Shown here: one piece after another, positions 10,553-22,112 of the stretch
Position numbering within the stretch: position 1 is the first letter of the stretch
How the letters are laid out: the number at the start of each line of letters is the position of its first letter
Origin: Bathymodiolus brooksi
Taxonomy: Eukaryota > Mollusca > Bivalvia > Mytilida > Modiolidae
NCBI GenBank assembly: GCA_963680875.1
Contig: OY804589.1
Location: 18,310,413 to 18,374,412 of the forward strand
DNA length: 64,000 bases
Direction of reading: 5' to 3'
Program-made: the position numbers and the translations under genes
Notes under the pieces: model-generated
Told to the model about the DNA's origin: nothing
What the model saw: the letters and a program-made list of their open reading frames with translations, nothing else
The model's database searches: none

Positions 10553-13245
10553 TGGGCAACGTCACAAGTCATCAATATGTTGGAGTTCTTTATTGATAAC
10601 ATATTTGTCGAATTTGGAGGGCACTTTTTTCAATAAATCTTTGGCCTTAATATATGAACAAACCGTGCCCGATCTTTCCCTTTATTCCGATGAGGCAGAA
10701 TGTATGTCAACTTTTTTCAATAACAAAAAAAATACGGAAGTTAAAGCCATTAATGTAACATTTTAGTATATTGATGAAGTTCTGTCAATTAATAATCCAA
10801 TCTTTGCTAGCTGGATTCCATTAATATACCCCCGAAAAAAAATAGATCAAAGAAACAACAGGAACAGCTTCCTCTTACCCTTTTAATAACATTTACCTCA
10901 AATTTGACACCAATGGTCAACTTTCTACCACGCTCCATGACAAAACAGACAACTTTAATTTTGCAATAGTAAAATTTCAACAAATTGATAGTATTATTGC
11001 AACAGGTCTCACGCATGGAGTTTATATTTCACACCTCTACGTATAAATAGAACACAATTCCAGAAGCTGGTGAAAATCTATATCCTGAGTTGGCCCAATC
11101 ACAAAATAGTTCCGTTATTAAACAGGTTAATGGACTCATAACACTTAGATTGATAACATGACGTCCCTTATTTGAACGAATTTCAACAAACACTAAAACC
11201 CCTGAACACAGTTTAGAAAAGTCCACAGACAACATATAAAAGACAACCAAATAAATATAAAACGACAGAAGCTGAAGCATGTTGTCACAGAAGACTCAGT
11301 GCATTTTTAATCCTTGACATTTAACTTAATATTCCATAGAATTTTCCCTCCCTTTTTTGAATCGCAGATTGCTATGCGAATTCACATGTTTCCCATTGTT
11401 TCTAAAATGAAAATTTAAATCGTTTGGCTGTTTTCCTTGTTTTCTGTCAAGGTATTTGCTTGGATCAAAATGGAATATATTCTCATTTAGTCCAAAGACA
11501 ATACCATCACGAAATTCCCATTTATGATATCCTACTGGTCGCTTAGATGTTTATGATTATACATTTTGCAGAATAACATTTGTTTTTGTTTTTGAAAACG
11601 AAACGATCTGAGATGTAAGATGCTGTTTTACAGTATATCACAATAATTTTGCTTCACGAGTACGCTTCCGTATTGCATTGTATTGGCTGTTATTGGTTGG
11701 TGATTTGTATCTTATCATTTTGTGTCACTGGTATTTCTACGAAATAATCCATGTATCTAGTAATTCACGTATATCTTTTCATTTCATATTTCACTGATTT
11801 CACTGGTATATTTACGTAAGTCGTGCACTTCGCTAAGCAAATTTGCATGCGTCTTATGGCTTTATCCCCGCCCTGTACAATATATGCATAAGATTGTGCA
11901 TTAGTTAGATGCCAATCTCTTTGCTAGAAATGTGGTATATGTACTGCAAGCCCACACTTTACTCTCTCGATTACGATTGGCTCAGTAGAGTTCATGCAGT
12001 TCAGGGATACTGATCATCAAAAGCAAAAACACGTGTAGCTTGCTTAAGTTTCAACCGGCGGAAAAGCTATTTTTTCAGGATGTTTCGAATTATGAAACAA
12101 AGTTGATCTACTTTACTCAACCAGTGGGGCAAAATATATTGTGGAAAAAAATTGAATTATAATGTGTCAAAGAGAAATGATGTTTACTGACCCAAAGGCA
12201 TGGATCAAAATTTATATTGTCACATTACATACATCAACATTGCTTTACCATGATACTTTGCTTCCATTGAAAATAAAACAAAATCAAACTGTTAATATTT
12301 ACGATAGAAAATTCCACCACAAAACTTTCGTTTTGTCAGTAGAAAACGCATTTTATTCATTTCATGTCCAATACGAGCTTCTTGTAGTTTTAATCATAGT
12401 AGTATAAATGCTCGATCTCCGTCTTGGCACAATAAACCTGTGATATTATTTTCAAATATGAAAAGTCATTCACCAAAATTAAAATCGTACAAATCAACGG
12501 GGCTTTTAGGGGGGTTCAACAAAGTGAGACGGAAAGTTTGAAGTATTTTCGTCATTCAGATATAGTTTTCAGTTTAGCATAACTGACTGTCGCTGATAAC
12601 TCTGCTACAAGATACTTACATAATAGCAGTATGTTGATTACAGCAAATGACACCATCGTTTTATTTATAAACCAACTTGCGCTGGACCATCGCGAGTTTG
12701 AAAATAAAACTGTGGTGCATTTACCGAAAACCAGCAGAAAGCTATAAGGTAACTAACACATAAAATATCAAACTTAGTGTAATGTACTAGAATAACAATG
12801 TGTATTTACCTTCGGCTTGAATGAAGACATGTAATCAGTTTAGTTCTTTCTAGTTTGATAGAGTTGCCATGCTTTGAACCTCCTTTCATGAAAAAATAAA
12901 ATAAGACAAAATCTTCGTGTCATGGAAAAACCATGGACTTCCTTTTAAATATGTCAACTCTTGTCAACGAAGAAGTATAACGTGACTAAAACGAGCTCTG
13001 CATTTTAATATTTAAAGGTCATCGAAAGCCATCGTTCAATGTATCAAGTTTCCCTCGCCGATGGTAATATCATATGATGTAAATTCTTTTTTTTTCTTTG
13101 GTTAAATCTTATTTTGTTGCTAAGCCATGCGTAATACAAAATACAAATTGTAAAAATAACACAAAAGATTCAGAAATAAGCATAACTTTGATTATGTTAA
13201 TCTGTATCTTTACGGTTGTTTTCCTCTTTATTATGAAATCAGGAC

Positions 13246-13277
<32 letters not shown>

Positions 13278-14164
13278 TCACCAATATCAATAAAACGAAC
13301 AATCTCCTCTCATATTAACACACTGAACACTGAGTTGCTCCCATATTTTTAGAAGCATTTTTAATATATATACTTATTTTGATTTTTTTACATCTCATTG
13401 TACTAAATTACGCATTTTACAGTACTTCAAATATATATGTTTACTTCCTGATTTGTCATATGATAGTAAGTAAATGTCACGTTTTCTAATATTATTTACA
13501 ATTTCTGTCGTCATCTATGGTTCTGAATTTTGTGTAATGTTTTATATATGTATACGGTGCCATAGAGCTTAAAATGGAATGTAATAATTTTCGAAACATT
13601 TCACATGCTTGGTTAACATTTCTGCATAGATAGAGTTCCGATCAGTCAGTATGCTCGAGTTTATCTTTGAACCCTTCTTTTGAATAGTGCTTCAGTGATC
13701 TTATGCGAATCCTGCCCTGTTTACCCGTGTGTTCTTTAGTTGTTTTTTTTTCTCGTACAACGAACTATAAAATGGTCACTAATGTCAACATTATAGTATT
13801 ACATAAAATGTGGTCTATTAATAAACTAGAGGATGATGAAATTCGTGTTGATTTGGTAAATATTTGTTTTCAGAAGAACATATTGTGTATAATTGAATAA
13901 TCTTGATGTAATAAGAATTTTTTGTTTTTACTGCAAAGATGGATTTCGCTAGGAATTATAATTTGACATATAATGTCTTATTTAAGTAATTGTGTTTTAC
14001 TCTCGTGTATAGAAATCACTGGGGTATCTTATGTTTGTCCTTGAATATTTGAAAACTAATACTTGGGCATCTTCGCTATAGTGGTGTATTTATTAATTAG
14101 ATTAAATATATTTTATTGCTAAGCATTTTACCAATTGGATTGGACAGAAAGTATATCAATTTAC
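10553..14164. other. Long gene-free interval
   Basis: AT-rich sequence with no recognisable gene. It contains a 26-base A run (13252-13277). Short ORFs of 65-83 codons (for example 11029-11280 minus, 12162-12407 plus, 13703-13900 plus) have no recognisable motif and AT-driven composition, and I treat them as chance. Confidence 0.5.
13252..13277. repeat. Poly-A run
   Basis: Twenty-six consecutive A residues. They could be a retroposon tail or a slippage tract; no recognisable retroposon body is next to it. Confidence 0.9.
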
Positions 14165-15438
14165 AAGGGTCCATTTAAATAGTACTACAGTCACAGTGAA
14201 TTTTAAATAGTAATAAAGCTACAGTCGGCATCTAAATATTACTACGGCCCCAGTTGACATCTACATTTAACTACGGCCACAATAGATATCTAAATAGTAC
14301 TAGGGCCACAGTAGATATTTAGATATTACGACCACAGGAGATATCTAAATATAACTACGCCCACAGTGGATACATAAATATAACTATGACCACAGTAGAT
14401 ATCTAAATATAACTACGGCCACAGTAGATATCTAAACATTACTACGGCCACAGTAAATTATCTAAATATTACTACGGCCACAGTAGATATCGAAATATAA
14501 CTACGACAACAGTAGATACATAAATATAACAACGGCAACTGTGGATATCTAAATATAGCTATTATCACAGTGGATATCTGGATATAACTAAGACTATGTA
14601 CAGCAGATATCTAAATATAGCTAAGAATACAGTGGATATCTTAATATATATATGCCACAGTGAATGTCTAAAGATAATTAACGTCACAGTAAATATCTAA
14701 ATATAACTAAGGTTACAGTAGATATCTAAATATATCTAAGGTTACAGTAGATATCTAAATATAACTACGGCCACAGTAGACATTGCATATTCAGGTTGGG
14801 TCACAGTATATATCTAGATATAACTAAGGTTACATTAGATATCTAAATATAACTAAGGTTACAGTAGACATCTAGATATAACTAAGGTTACAGTAGATAT
14901 CTAAATATAACTAAGGTTACAGTCGATATCTAAATATAACTAAGGTTATAGTAGATATCTAGATGTAGTTAAGGTTACAGTAGATATCTAGATATAACTA
15001 AGGTTACAGTAGATATCTAAATATAACTAAGGTTACAGTAGATATCTAAATATAGCTAAGGTTACAGTAGATATCTAGATATAACTAAGGTTACAGTAAA
15101 TATCTAGATATAACTAAGGTTACAGTATATATCTATATATATCTAAGGTTACAGTAGATATCTAGATATAACTAAGGTTACAGTAGATATCTAAATATAG
15201 CCAAGGTTACAGTAGATATCTAGATATAATTGAGGTTACAGTAGATATCTAGATATAACTAAGGTTACAGTAGATATCTAGATATAGCTAAGGTTACCGT
15301 AGATATCTAAATATAACTAAGGTTACAGAAGATATCTAAATATAATTAAGGTTACAGTAGATATCTAGATATAACTAAGGTTACAGTAGATATCTAAATA
15401 TAACTACGGCCACAGTAGACATTGCATATTCAGATTGG
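14165..15438. repeat. 29-bp minisatellite, about 43 units
   Basis: Tandem units of about 29 bp carry the words AGATATCTAAATATAACTA and AGGTTACAGT (or CGGCCACAGT at both ends of the array). Each unit holds the palindrome AGATATCT. A distinctive module, CAGTAGACATTGCATATTCAG followed closely by TTGGGTCAC, appears near 14774 and again near 15411, about 637 bp apart, which indicates block duplication inside the array. The left end is the most diverged. Confidence 0.92.
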
Positions 15439-16385
15439 GTCACTTATATAATATGAACTAGTGCTCACTAAATCAGATATCAACAATTTTAGTTCAACTA
15501 CATCGGGACTAGGTACCACATTTCGTTCACAAACAAAGACCGGGTACTTATAAAGACTTTATCGAGCTGACAGATGACCCCTCGCTATGAGATATGCCTG
15601 AAACCCATACCACTTGAGGCTGTGCTAGAAGTCAGAACTGAACGACATGAAACCCCTGGCCCCTTTAAATATTTGTAATATCATGGATAGAAAGTAAACT
15701 AGATTTAGTTTATTATACCAGAGAAGTCCCACCTTAGGTTTTAGTATCAAATTTTAAGTAATTTCTACAGAGGACATTTCAATGTCCTATTACCTGTCTT
15801 GGCGTGTTGTACACCTATTACCTGACAATATATTAAGATATTTATATCACAACAAATAGTGTCTATGCTTTAAAAAATTCAATGCGATCAACCTTGCAGA
15901 ACAACTCACAAAAAATCACTATGATATATGTATAAAATTTAAATCACCGCGGTGACAAATAGCCGACTTCTTATTTCGTAATAGTTGGGAAAAACCTATT
16001 TTCTTTACATTAATAAAAGCCGAGGAGAAACTAAAATCACGTTTTCATGGTATAAAAAAGAATGGTGGAAAAGTTTGAAAAGACATTAGATAGGAAAGTG
16101 ACCGAAAAAGCAAATTATTAGAGGGTCCTCGTGGACATGATCGCATGGAAATTAGATTTACAACTACCCGTGCAATCAGTTCCTATCACCACTAACGTTG
16201 TTCATTCGAATCCAACTCAGGTGGGATATTCTCGATACAACATTATGTGATAAAGTTTGTCAGTGAATTGCGACAGGTCGGTGGTTTTCTTCGTGTAATC
16301 CGGTTTCCTACTCCAATAAAAGTGACTGCCACGATATAACTGAAATATTGTTGAAAGGGCCGTTAAACATCATAACCATAACCCA
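15439..16385. repeat. Second segmental duplication, long copy (right part)
   Basis: Paralogue of 8555-9350, beginning after the minisatellite. It includes the shared AAAGACCGG, TATCGAGCTG, CCCTTTAAATATTTGTAATA and AAAAGCCGAGGAGAAACTAA stretches. It also has a small insert (about 15760-15815, with TGTCCTATTACCTG) absent from the short copy. Confidence 0.85.
16150..16380 (+). mobile_element. SINE copy inside the duplicated block
   Basis: It contains a B-box-like GTTCATTCGAATCC (about 16199-16212), then GGTGGTTTTCTTCGTGTAAT, and the tail TGCCACGATATAACTGAAAT with GGGCCGTTAAACATC. This is the paralogue of the remnant at 9156-9345, but with a complete middle. Confidence 0.7.
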
Positions 16386-17166
16386 TAAGATTCTTCACTT
16401 CATTAGAAGTGGGTAAGCTGTTAATAGTGTGTGGGGGAGGGGGTTGTTGTTGTACAGAAAACTCGACTAAAAGTACCTTAAATTTTAAATTACATTAATA
16501 AGTAAGTGAATTTGCTTATTATTTACCAGACTAAAGCTAGCGACCAATTGCTATCGACCACTAAGCTAGCGACCAATAAGACGATATGTCTCAAAACCAA
16601 AAAAATAAATAACTGCAAAATGTACTTTTATAGATTTCTAGCGACCAATAATAAATATATTTCTGTAATTCCATATTCAACACATTGAATCGACATCTGG
16701 GCATACAGGAAATATTTCTGGACCCCCTCCACAATACAAAGTTGACATTTGACACACTACTGTGGTAATAAGGTGCAAAATCTCACACAGACTCATGCGA
16801 ATAAAAGACAATACAGTTTATGTTCTATTTCCCATGTCCACCCGTACATAAAATAGGTCTTCTCTTTACTGAGGTAAATAACGAAGACACACATATATTT
16901 AGGGATGGCGAGCGTAGAAAACAGTCGGCCAACTTTAAACAAACACAGCGTAAACAAATAATATATTTTCATGTAAACCGGTATATAATTTGGATTTGCC
17001 AGCGCTTTGTCAAACAAAATAAAGTCCTAAGATTCCCCGTTCACAGAAGACGTCTCATCAATCTACAAAAAGATGTAAATATAGAACATTATTATAAAAA
17101 TAAACAAAATATAAACCCTGCACATATCCAGAAATCATGGATTGTTTGCACATTTGCTTATCCAAG
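16386..17166. other. Interval without a supported gene
   Basis: Contains an orphan fragment of the 175-bp satellite (16724-16790) and the longest non-repeat ORF of the window on the plus strand (16820-17248, 142 codons). That ORF has no recognised motif and overlaps an open frame on the other strand. I do not call it a gene. Confidence 0.4.
16724..16790. repeat. Orphan fragment of the 175-bp satellite
   Basis: GGACCCCCTCCACAATAC, AAGTTGACATTTGACACA and CTACTGTGGTAATAAGGTGC line up with the 3' half of the satellite unit at 19853-21017, about 3 kb from the array. Confidence 0.6.
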
Positions 17167-17301
17167 ATGGCGGTTTCTTCAAGCCAGATATTTTCACAAA
17201 GATTTCTTAATGAAATATTTTGTTCGGGGGTGCAGGCATTTTTCTTAGGTGAAATATATGACTTTACACCGATAGAAACAAGCACAGCAAATTTTAGCTA
17301 G
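17167..17301 (+). other. Possible short ORF or first exon with strong start context
   Basis: A 44-codon ORF starts at CCAAGATGGCGG, a good eukaryotic start context, with the first residues MAVSSSQIFSQRFLNEIFCS. A potential splice donor (TTAG then GTGAAAT) lies about 80 bp in. No family is recognised. It could be an initial exon of a gene running right, but the neighbouring hAT element makes this uncertain. Confidence 0.15.
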
Positions 17302-17678
17302 ATTTACAAATTATTCGCGGTTCCCACACTATTTTAAAAACAGGCCATATTTTTGTGAATTAAAATATGAATATCACTGCAAAATTCAAATCTTAGTCGA
17401 CTTCTGACAATTTTTTTAATTGATTACCATGGATGCACACTATTTTCTGAACCAAATACGGAAACTTCCGGTGTAGATCTATCTCTTTTTCACACATTAT
17501 CTGAATACAATTTGTTTTCACGGTTCCCAGGAAGATTGAAATGGTCAGATTTTGGGAATATGTCAGCTTCTGTAAGAGGTACTTGAAGGGTAACCTGTGT
17601 TTTCATTTAAATTCGAATTGTTATCTGCTGAAAAATAGTCAATCATTGTTGACACCGGAGTAAATATAGAAAATATAT

Positions 17679-19213
17679 CAGGGGCGTAGCTGCATAAAAG
17701 TATATGCGTTGTCACGCCATGGCGTGCACATCGTTAGGTCATAAAAAATTAAGATATAAAATTTATAATAATAGCATCTTTATTGAATTTCCGTCAGTGA
17801 TATGCATCACTTACATAATTTTTAATTACAACACTATTTCATTCATGTGTTCATTTTTTCCTGGTTGCGGTTCGTCTTCCGTAATTGAAATCGTAAAAGT
17901 GAAATACAACCGAAATGATATCAAAATGTGACTTGTTTCAATTTCATTTATAATACACATTGAAAATCACGTACATGATCTTTAATTACAACACTATTTC
18001 ATTCAGGTGTTCATTTGTTCCTGTTGTAGTTAAAGGTCTTTATCAAACAGCATCATGCAGTTTACATGTAATGCAGTTAGTACGTACTTAAATCACATAA
18101 GGCTATTTCTATTTTACATACGTTGGGGAGAGGGGGTGGGGTGATTTATCAAGTACATCAATCTGTCCTGTTTTCGTGTTGGGCGGAAGTAACTATTGTA
18201 GATTCGAAATATTAATTGCGAATTTATCAAAAACGATGCACATGCTACCTGTCTAGTATATTATGGTTTTTTCTCGATCGACAGTTCAGAGGAGATGTGG
18301 CTATATTGGTATTTATTAAGACAATGGCAAGTTATAATCCAACTAGCTTAACCCCGTCACTTTTAACTGAAGTACCTGTAATAAGTCAGGAAAGTGAGTG
18401 GTCATGTATATGTGTGTTAGGGATATCGAATTTTCCTATTTCTACGATATTTCTATTTAATTTTTGGAACTTTGCCGACGATGTGATACTTTTTTTTCCA
18501 TTTTATTATAGGTTGTGAAAAAAGAATTATGATGATGAACCTGCAACAGGGCCTCCACGAGAAATTTAGCAAGGTGGAACAATTCTGCTTTGCGGTCTGA
18601 GAACAGGCTGAAACTTTTCTCAAGACTGGATTTGAGTTGAATGTACCAAAAAATAATGAAAAAATCAAAATAAAACGTCAATGCCTAAGGCTATGGGGAC
18701 CTTCAGAGATTCACGGCCCCGGGCCCTTTCGTGGCTTTCCGTGCCCCGTACCGATGTACCGGCTGAACCCTCCTCTCATATGCCCTGCTTTTTACCATTC
18801 TAGATTCTGTAAATCCAGTTCTCTATCCTTCTATGGATACAATATTATGTGTTTTGTTAAGCATGCCAGTTGCAAGCGCTACTGCTGAAATGTCATTTAG
18901 TGTACTGAGACGTTTGAAAACTTGTGATAGTTCGACTATGAAGAATGACAGGTTATCTTCCCTGGGATTGATGCATATTCACAGAGATTTTGATCTGGAC
19001 TTGTACAAAGCAATGGAGGTGTTCGTATCTGCTAAGACATGAAGGGCAGATTTGTGACAATTATAAGATATTCTTGTCTCTCAAAGTCATTAAATTTGTG
19101 CTTGATTCTATGTTATATGAAACCCTGAAATGGCCCCAGATCGCACCATTTTGCATCTCGCCGAAAGTAATTATGGCGTGCACACTATTAAGCCTCAGCT
19201 ACCGTATGTCCCT
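17679..19213 (+). mobile_element. Decayed hAT transposon
   Basis: The left end is CAGGGGCGTAGCTG (17679-17692), a hAT-type terminus, followed by a subterminal TCACGCCATGGCGTGCAC. The right end is a damaged CAGCTACC...TCCCT preceded by ATTATGGCGTGCACAC, inverse of the left subterminal motif. A transposase C-terminal domain lies near the right end. A 45-bp direct repeat (TTTAATTACAACACTATTTC near 17818 and 17981) is inside. No convincing 8-bp target duplication remains, and most of the transposase gene is unrecognisable. Confidence 0.7.
18833..19042 (+). pseudogene. hAT transposase C-terminal dimerisation domain
   Basis: This 69-codon frame encodes SMPVASATAEMSFSVLRRLK and then DRLSSLGLMHIHRDFDLDLY. 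It is the hAT C-terminal dimerisation region as found in ZMYM1-like transposases of invertebrates, where a hydrophobic start, a SxxEMxFS-type motif and an RLSSLxLMxIH-type motif follow each other. In a full transposase of roughly 600-800 residues this is the last 80-100 residues; the catalytic core upstream is not recognisable here. Two related copies lie at 32257-32490 and 35968-36288. Confidence 0.75.
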
Positions 19214-19852
19214 ATATATAAGTCGACGCTCCATGAAAGATGAATAAACTTTTTATTATGATACATTTGAATGCGATGAATGGTTACTACAAATATCAAC
19301 AAAACATTGAATACTTATAGTAAACACATTCAAAAAATCTAACAATATATATACTAAGCGATTTCAATGACATGTTAATACTTATGTGGGGCAGCAATTG
19401 AGACAAAAATGCCAAAATATAATTTTTATTTACATATTTTTATTTATTTAATGTGATCGTGAAAAAGGGAGGGGACAGTGCCTTAAATATATTTTCGATC
19501 TTTTACACACATCATCGGATTCCTAATGAGCATATATTATGACAATTAATTTGGATACGATCACAAATAATTATGAAGTTATTTATGTGAACAAAACTGT
19601 GATGAAATAGTATTTAGAAAAAATAAATACTAGTTTTCATCAGCGTTCATATTGATCAGGGTCTTCTAAATATGTTTCAACGTTTATTTGCTGTCGTCAT
19701 ACATCAAGCAATGTGGTGTATGAATATTCATGAGCAAAAGTACCCATGATTTCTGGCGTGTCACATTTATTCAATAAATAGTATTATTTTGCTTTATCTA
19801 TTTATTTTAAAATTGTGTATTTAAAGGTGCCAAACAACTAATTTAATTCACC
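19214..19852. other. Gene-free interval
   Basis: AT-rich sequence between the hAT element and the satellite. Nothing recognised. Confidence 0.5.
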
Positions 19853-21017
19853 AATGCACTTAAGTCAGGTAAAGGCCCGGGCACAACATTTGATTTAAAC
19901 CCCAAGTGGCAATAGGGTCCCCCCAAATCCAAATATCAAAGTTGATATTTGACACCCTGCTTTGGGCTTGAGGTGCATTATCCCACCTAAGTACTTAAGT
20001 CAGTTAAAGGCCCGGGCAATACCTTTGATCTAAGCCCCAAGTGGCAAAGAACTTTGCCGTCCTTCTGTAATTTTTCATGGGATATGCATAGCCCCCCCCA
20101 AAAAAAATCCAAATATCAAAGTTGATATTTGACACCCTGCTGTGGGCTTGAGGTACATTATCCCAACTAGGCACTTAAGTCAGTTAAAGGCTCGGGCAAT
20201 ACCTTTGACTTAATCCCCAAGTGGCAACAAACTTTGCCGTCCTTCTGTAATTTTTCATGGGATGCGTTGAGGGTCCCCCCGAATTCAAATATCAAAGTTG
20301 ATATTTGACACCCTGCTGTGGGATTGAGGTGCATTATCCCACTTATATCAGTTAAAGGCCCGGGCAATACCTTTGACCTAATCCCCAAGTGGCAAAGAAC
20401 TTTGCCGTCCTTCAGTAATTTGTCATGGGATATGCATAGGGTCCCGACCCCCCCTCCCCCAAATCCAAATATCAACGTTGATATTTGACAACCTGCTGTG
20501 GGCTTGAGGCGCATTATTCCACCTAGGCAATTAAGACATTTAAAGGCCCGTGAATACCTTTGACTTAAACCTCAAGTGGCAAAGAACTTTGCCTTCCTTC
20601 GGGAATTGTTCATGAGATATGCATAGGGTCCCTCCAAATCCAAATATCAAAGTTGATATTTGACACCCTGTTGTGGGATTGAGGTGTATTATCCCACCTA
20701 GGCACTTAAGTCAGTCACAGGCCCGGGCAATACCTTTGAATTAAACCCCAAGTGGGCAAGAACTTTGCCATCCTTGATATATTTTTCATGGGATATTTAG
20801 AGAGAGCTCCCTCCCTCATTTTTTTTTCAAATATCAAAGTTGATATTTGACACCCTGCTGTGGGCTTGAGGTGCAGAAATCCACCCAGGTACTTAAGTCA
20901 GTTAAAGGCCTTGGCAATACCTTTGATTTAAACCCCAAGTGGGAAAAAACTTTGCCGTCCTTCGATACCTTTTTATGGTTTATTCATAGGGTCCCTCCCA
21001 AATCCAAATATCAAAGT
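19853..21017. repeat. Satellite of about 175 bp with central palindrome, 7 units
   Basis: Units begin near 19859, 19993, 20173, 20345, 20530, 20704 and 20892 with ACTTAAGTCAGTTAAAGG or a variant; most are 172-188 bp, the first is shortened to about 134 bp. Most units carry a near-perfect 22-bp palindrome made of arms CAAATATCAA and TTGATATTTG, and the words AACTTTGCCGTCCTTC and CACCCTGCTGTGGGCTTGAG. The minus-strand ORF of 115 codons in it is an artefact of the repeat. Confidence 0.9.
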
Positions 21018-21083
21018 AGTATATCGGGACAGCTCAAGGCGTATTTCGGGGGAAGCAAAGAGGAGCGGGCCATTGTGCATGCG

Positions 21084-21455
21084 TTACTGGAAGTGACGTA
21101 ACCGGAAGCGGTCCTGACCAGAAATGACGTCACATGAAGTCACGTGACGGTAAGTGACGTCATAACCGGAAGTATGTTCTGCGCATGCCCGGAAGTGCAT
21201 TCCCGCGCTTTTTTCTCTTACTATAGTAGTAGTACGAAATGTACCATTGCGCATGACCGGAAGTAGCATGGCTAATGGATATGACCGGAAGTCACGTGAC
21301 CGGAAGTGAAATCACAGGAAGTGACGTCATTTTCCCGTGTTTTTTTCTTACTATAGTATTAGTACAAAATGCATCATTGCACATGACTGGAAGTAGCATG
21401 GCTACCGGATGTGATGTGACCAAAATTGACGTCACGGGAAGTGAAGTGACGTCAT
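21084..21455. promoter_or_regulatory. Cluster of CRE-, ETS- and E-box-type motifs
   Basis: Within about 370 bp there are five copies of TGACGTCA (for example 21125-21132 and 21155-21162), at least five of CCGGAAGT, two of CACGTGAC and one TGCGCATGC. These are the known recognition words of CREB/ATF, ETS, USF-type and NRF1 factors. The cluster is partly built from two copies of a block of about 131 bp (TTCCCGCGCTTTTTTCTC near 21199 and TTCCCGTGTTTTTTTCTT near 21331). It is far more GC-rich than its surroundings. Function as a promoter is inference; it could be the decayed control region of a mobile element. Confidence 0.35.
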
Positions 21456-21700
21456 AAGACCGAAAGTGGGTGATTCCACTTGGGGTATGATCTTATTTGT
21501 TCGAAGTGTTGTGTAGTACTCCAAGTGTGTTTTCTATCACATCCCAGCGTTCTCGCTGTGGTATTTCCACTAAATAACCTAATAGTCAAATGAATGAAAT
21601 GGTACATTTGATCCCCTAAGTCACCCAATAGAAGGTCACTCTGCATTTATCCAGGCTTGTGACTGGATCTATATAGAGGTTGAATTAACCTTCTTTTTTT

Positions 21701-22050
21701 TCATAACACATGTTTAACAAGTAACAACACAAATTTCTGGACAATGCCAGTCGCTTCCAGGGGATTTTCTAAGAACCTGGTAACATCTGTCATGCTATGT
21801 CCTGCACATCGATGAATGAGGTAAAAAATGCAATGAAGTCCGCACACGTTAGATCCTTCTTCTTGTACTCGAACGATATTGTAAGTCCAATGAAGACAAT
21901 ATTTGTTCATGAAATTTACATAAGCGTATTCGTGCGGTGGACGTCCGGTTGAATCTTAGTATTTCCCCTCGTTAGTTGGCCTCGATGTATATAGCGACCC
22001 AGTGTTGTCATATTCGATGGTCTGGATCCGTATTTCCCAGAAGGGCCAAA
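21701..22050 (-). pseudogene. Adenain-type cysteine protease remnant, Polinton/Maverick-like
   Basis: Minus-strand fragments line up in order with the catalytic blocks of the adenovirus-type (C5/Ulp1-like) protease carried by Polinton/Maverick elements. NTDPD is followed by the histidine block HWVAIY (about 21991-22005), then the acidic block DSTGRPP (about 21937-21957), then the cysteine block SNVCGLHC with the catalytic Cys at about 21842. In such elements the enzyme matures virion-like proteins. The gene is broken: an in-frame stop sits just before the histidine block, another stop lies after it, and the reading frame changes between the histidine and acidic blocks. The last intact frame (21701-21910) covers only the C-terminal part. 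No integrase, polymerase or capsid gene is visible nearby. Confidence 0.6.
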
Positions 22051-22090
22051 GGTACGTTTTATGGTCTGGGTAATCTGTTTCTGGCATAGA

Positions 22091-22106
22091 CCCCCCCCCC
22101 CCCCCC
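22091..22106. repeat. Poly-C run
   Basis: Sixteen consecutive C residues between the protease remnant and the minisatellite. Other C runs of 11-12 bases lie at 27145-27155 and 33656-33667. Confidence 0.9.
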
Positions 22107-22112
22107 TTAGAC

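Noticed and set aside
16820..17248. 142-codon ORF as a gene
   Set aside because: No recognised motif, AT-driven residues, and an overlapping open frame on the other strand; no splice or promoter evidence.
17679..19213. 8-bp target duplication around the first hAT element
   Set aside because: AAATATAT before the left end and ATATATAA after the damaged right end are only similar by AT content.
20167..20514. 115-codon minus-strand ORF
   Set aside because: Lies wholly within the 175-bp satellite and repeats the same peptide in each unit.
21275..21457. 60-codon ORF rich in MTGS and VTGS
   Set aside because: It is the translation of the repeated GACCGGAAGT and TGACGTCA motifs, not a protein.
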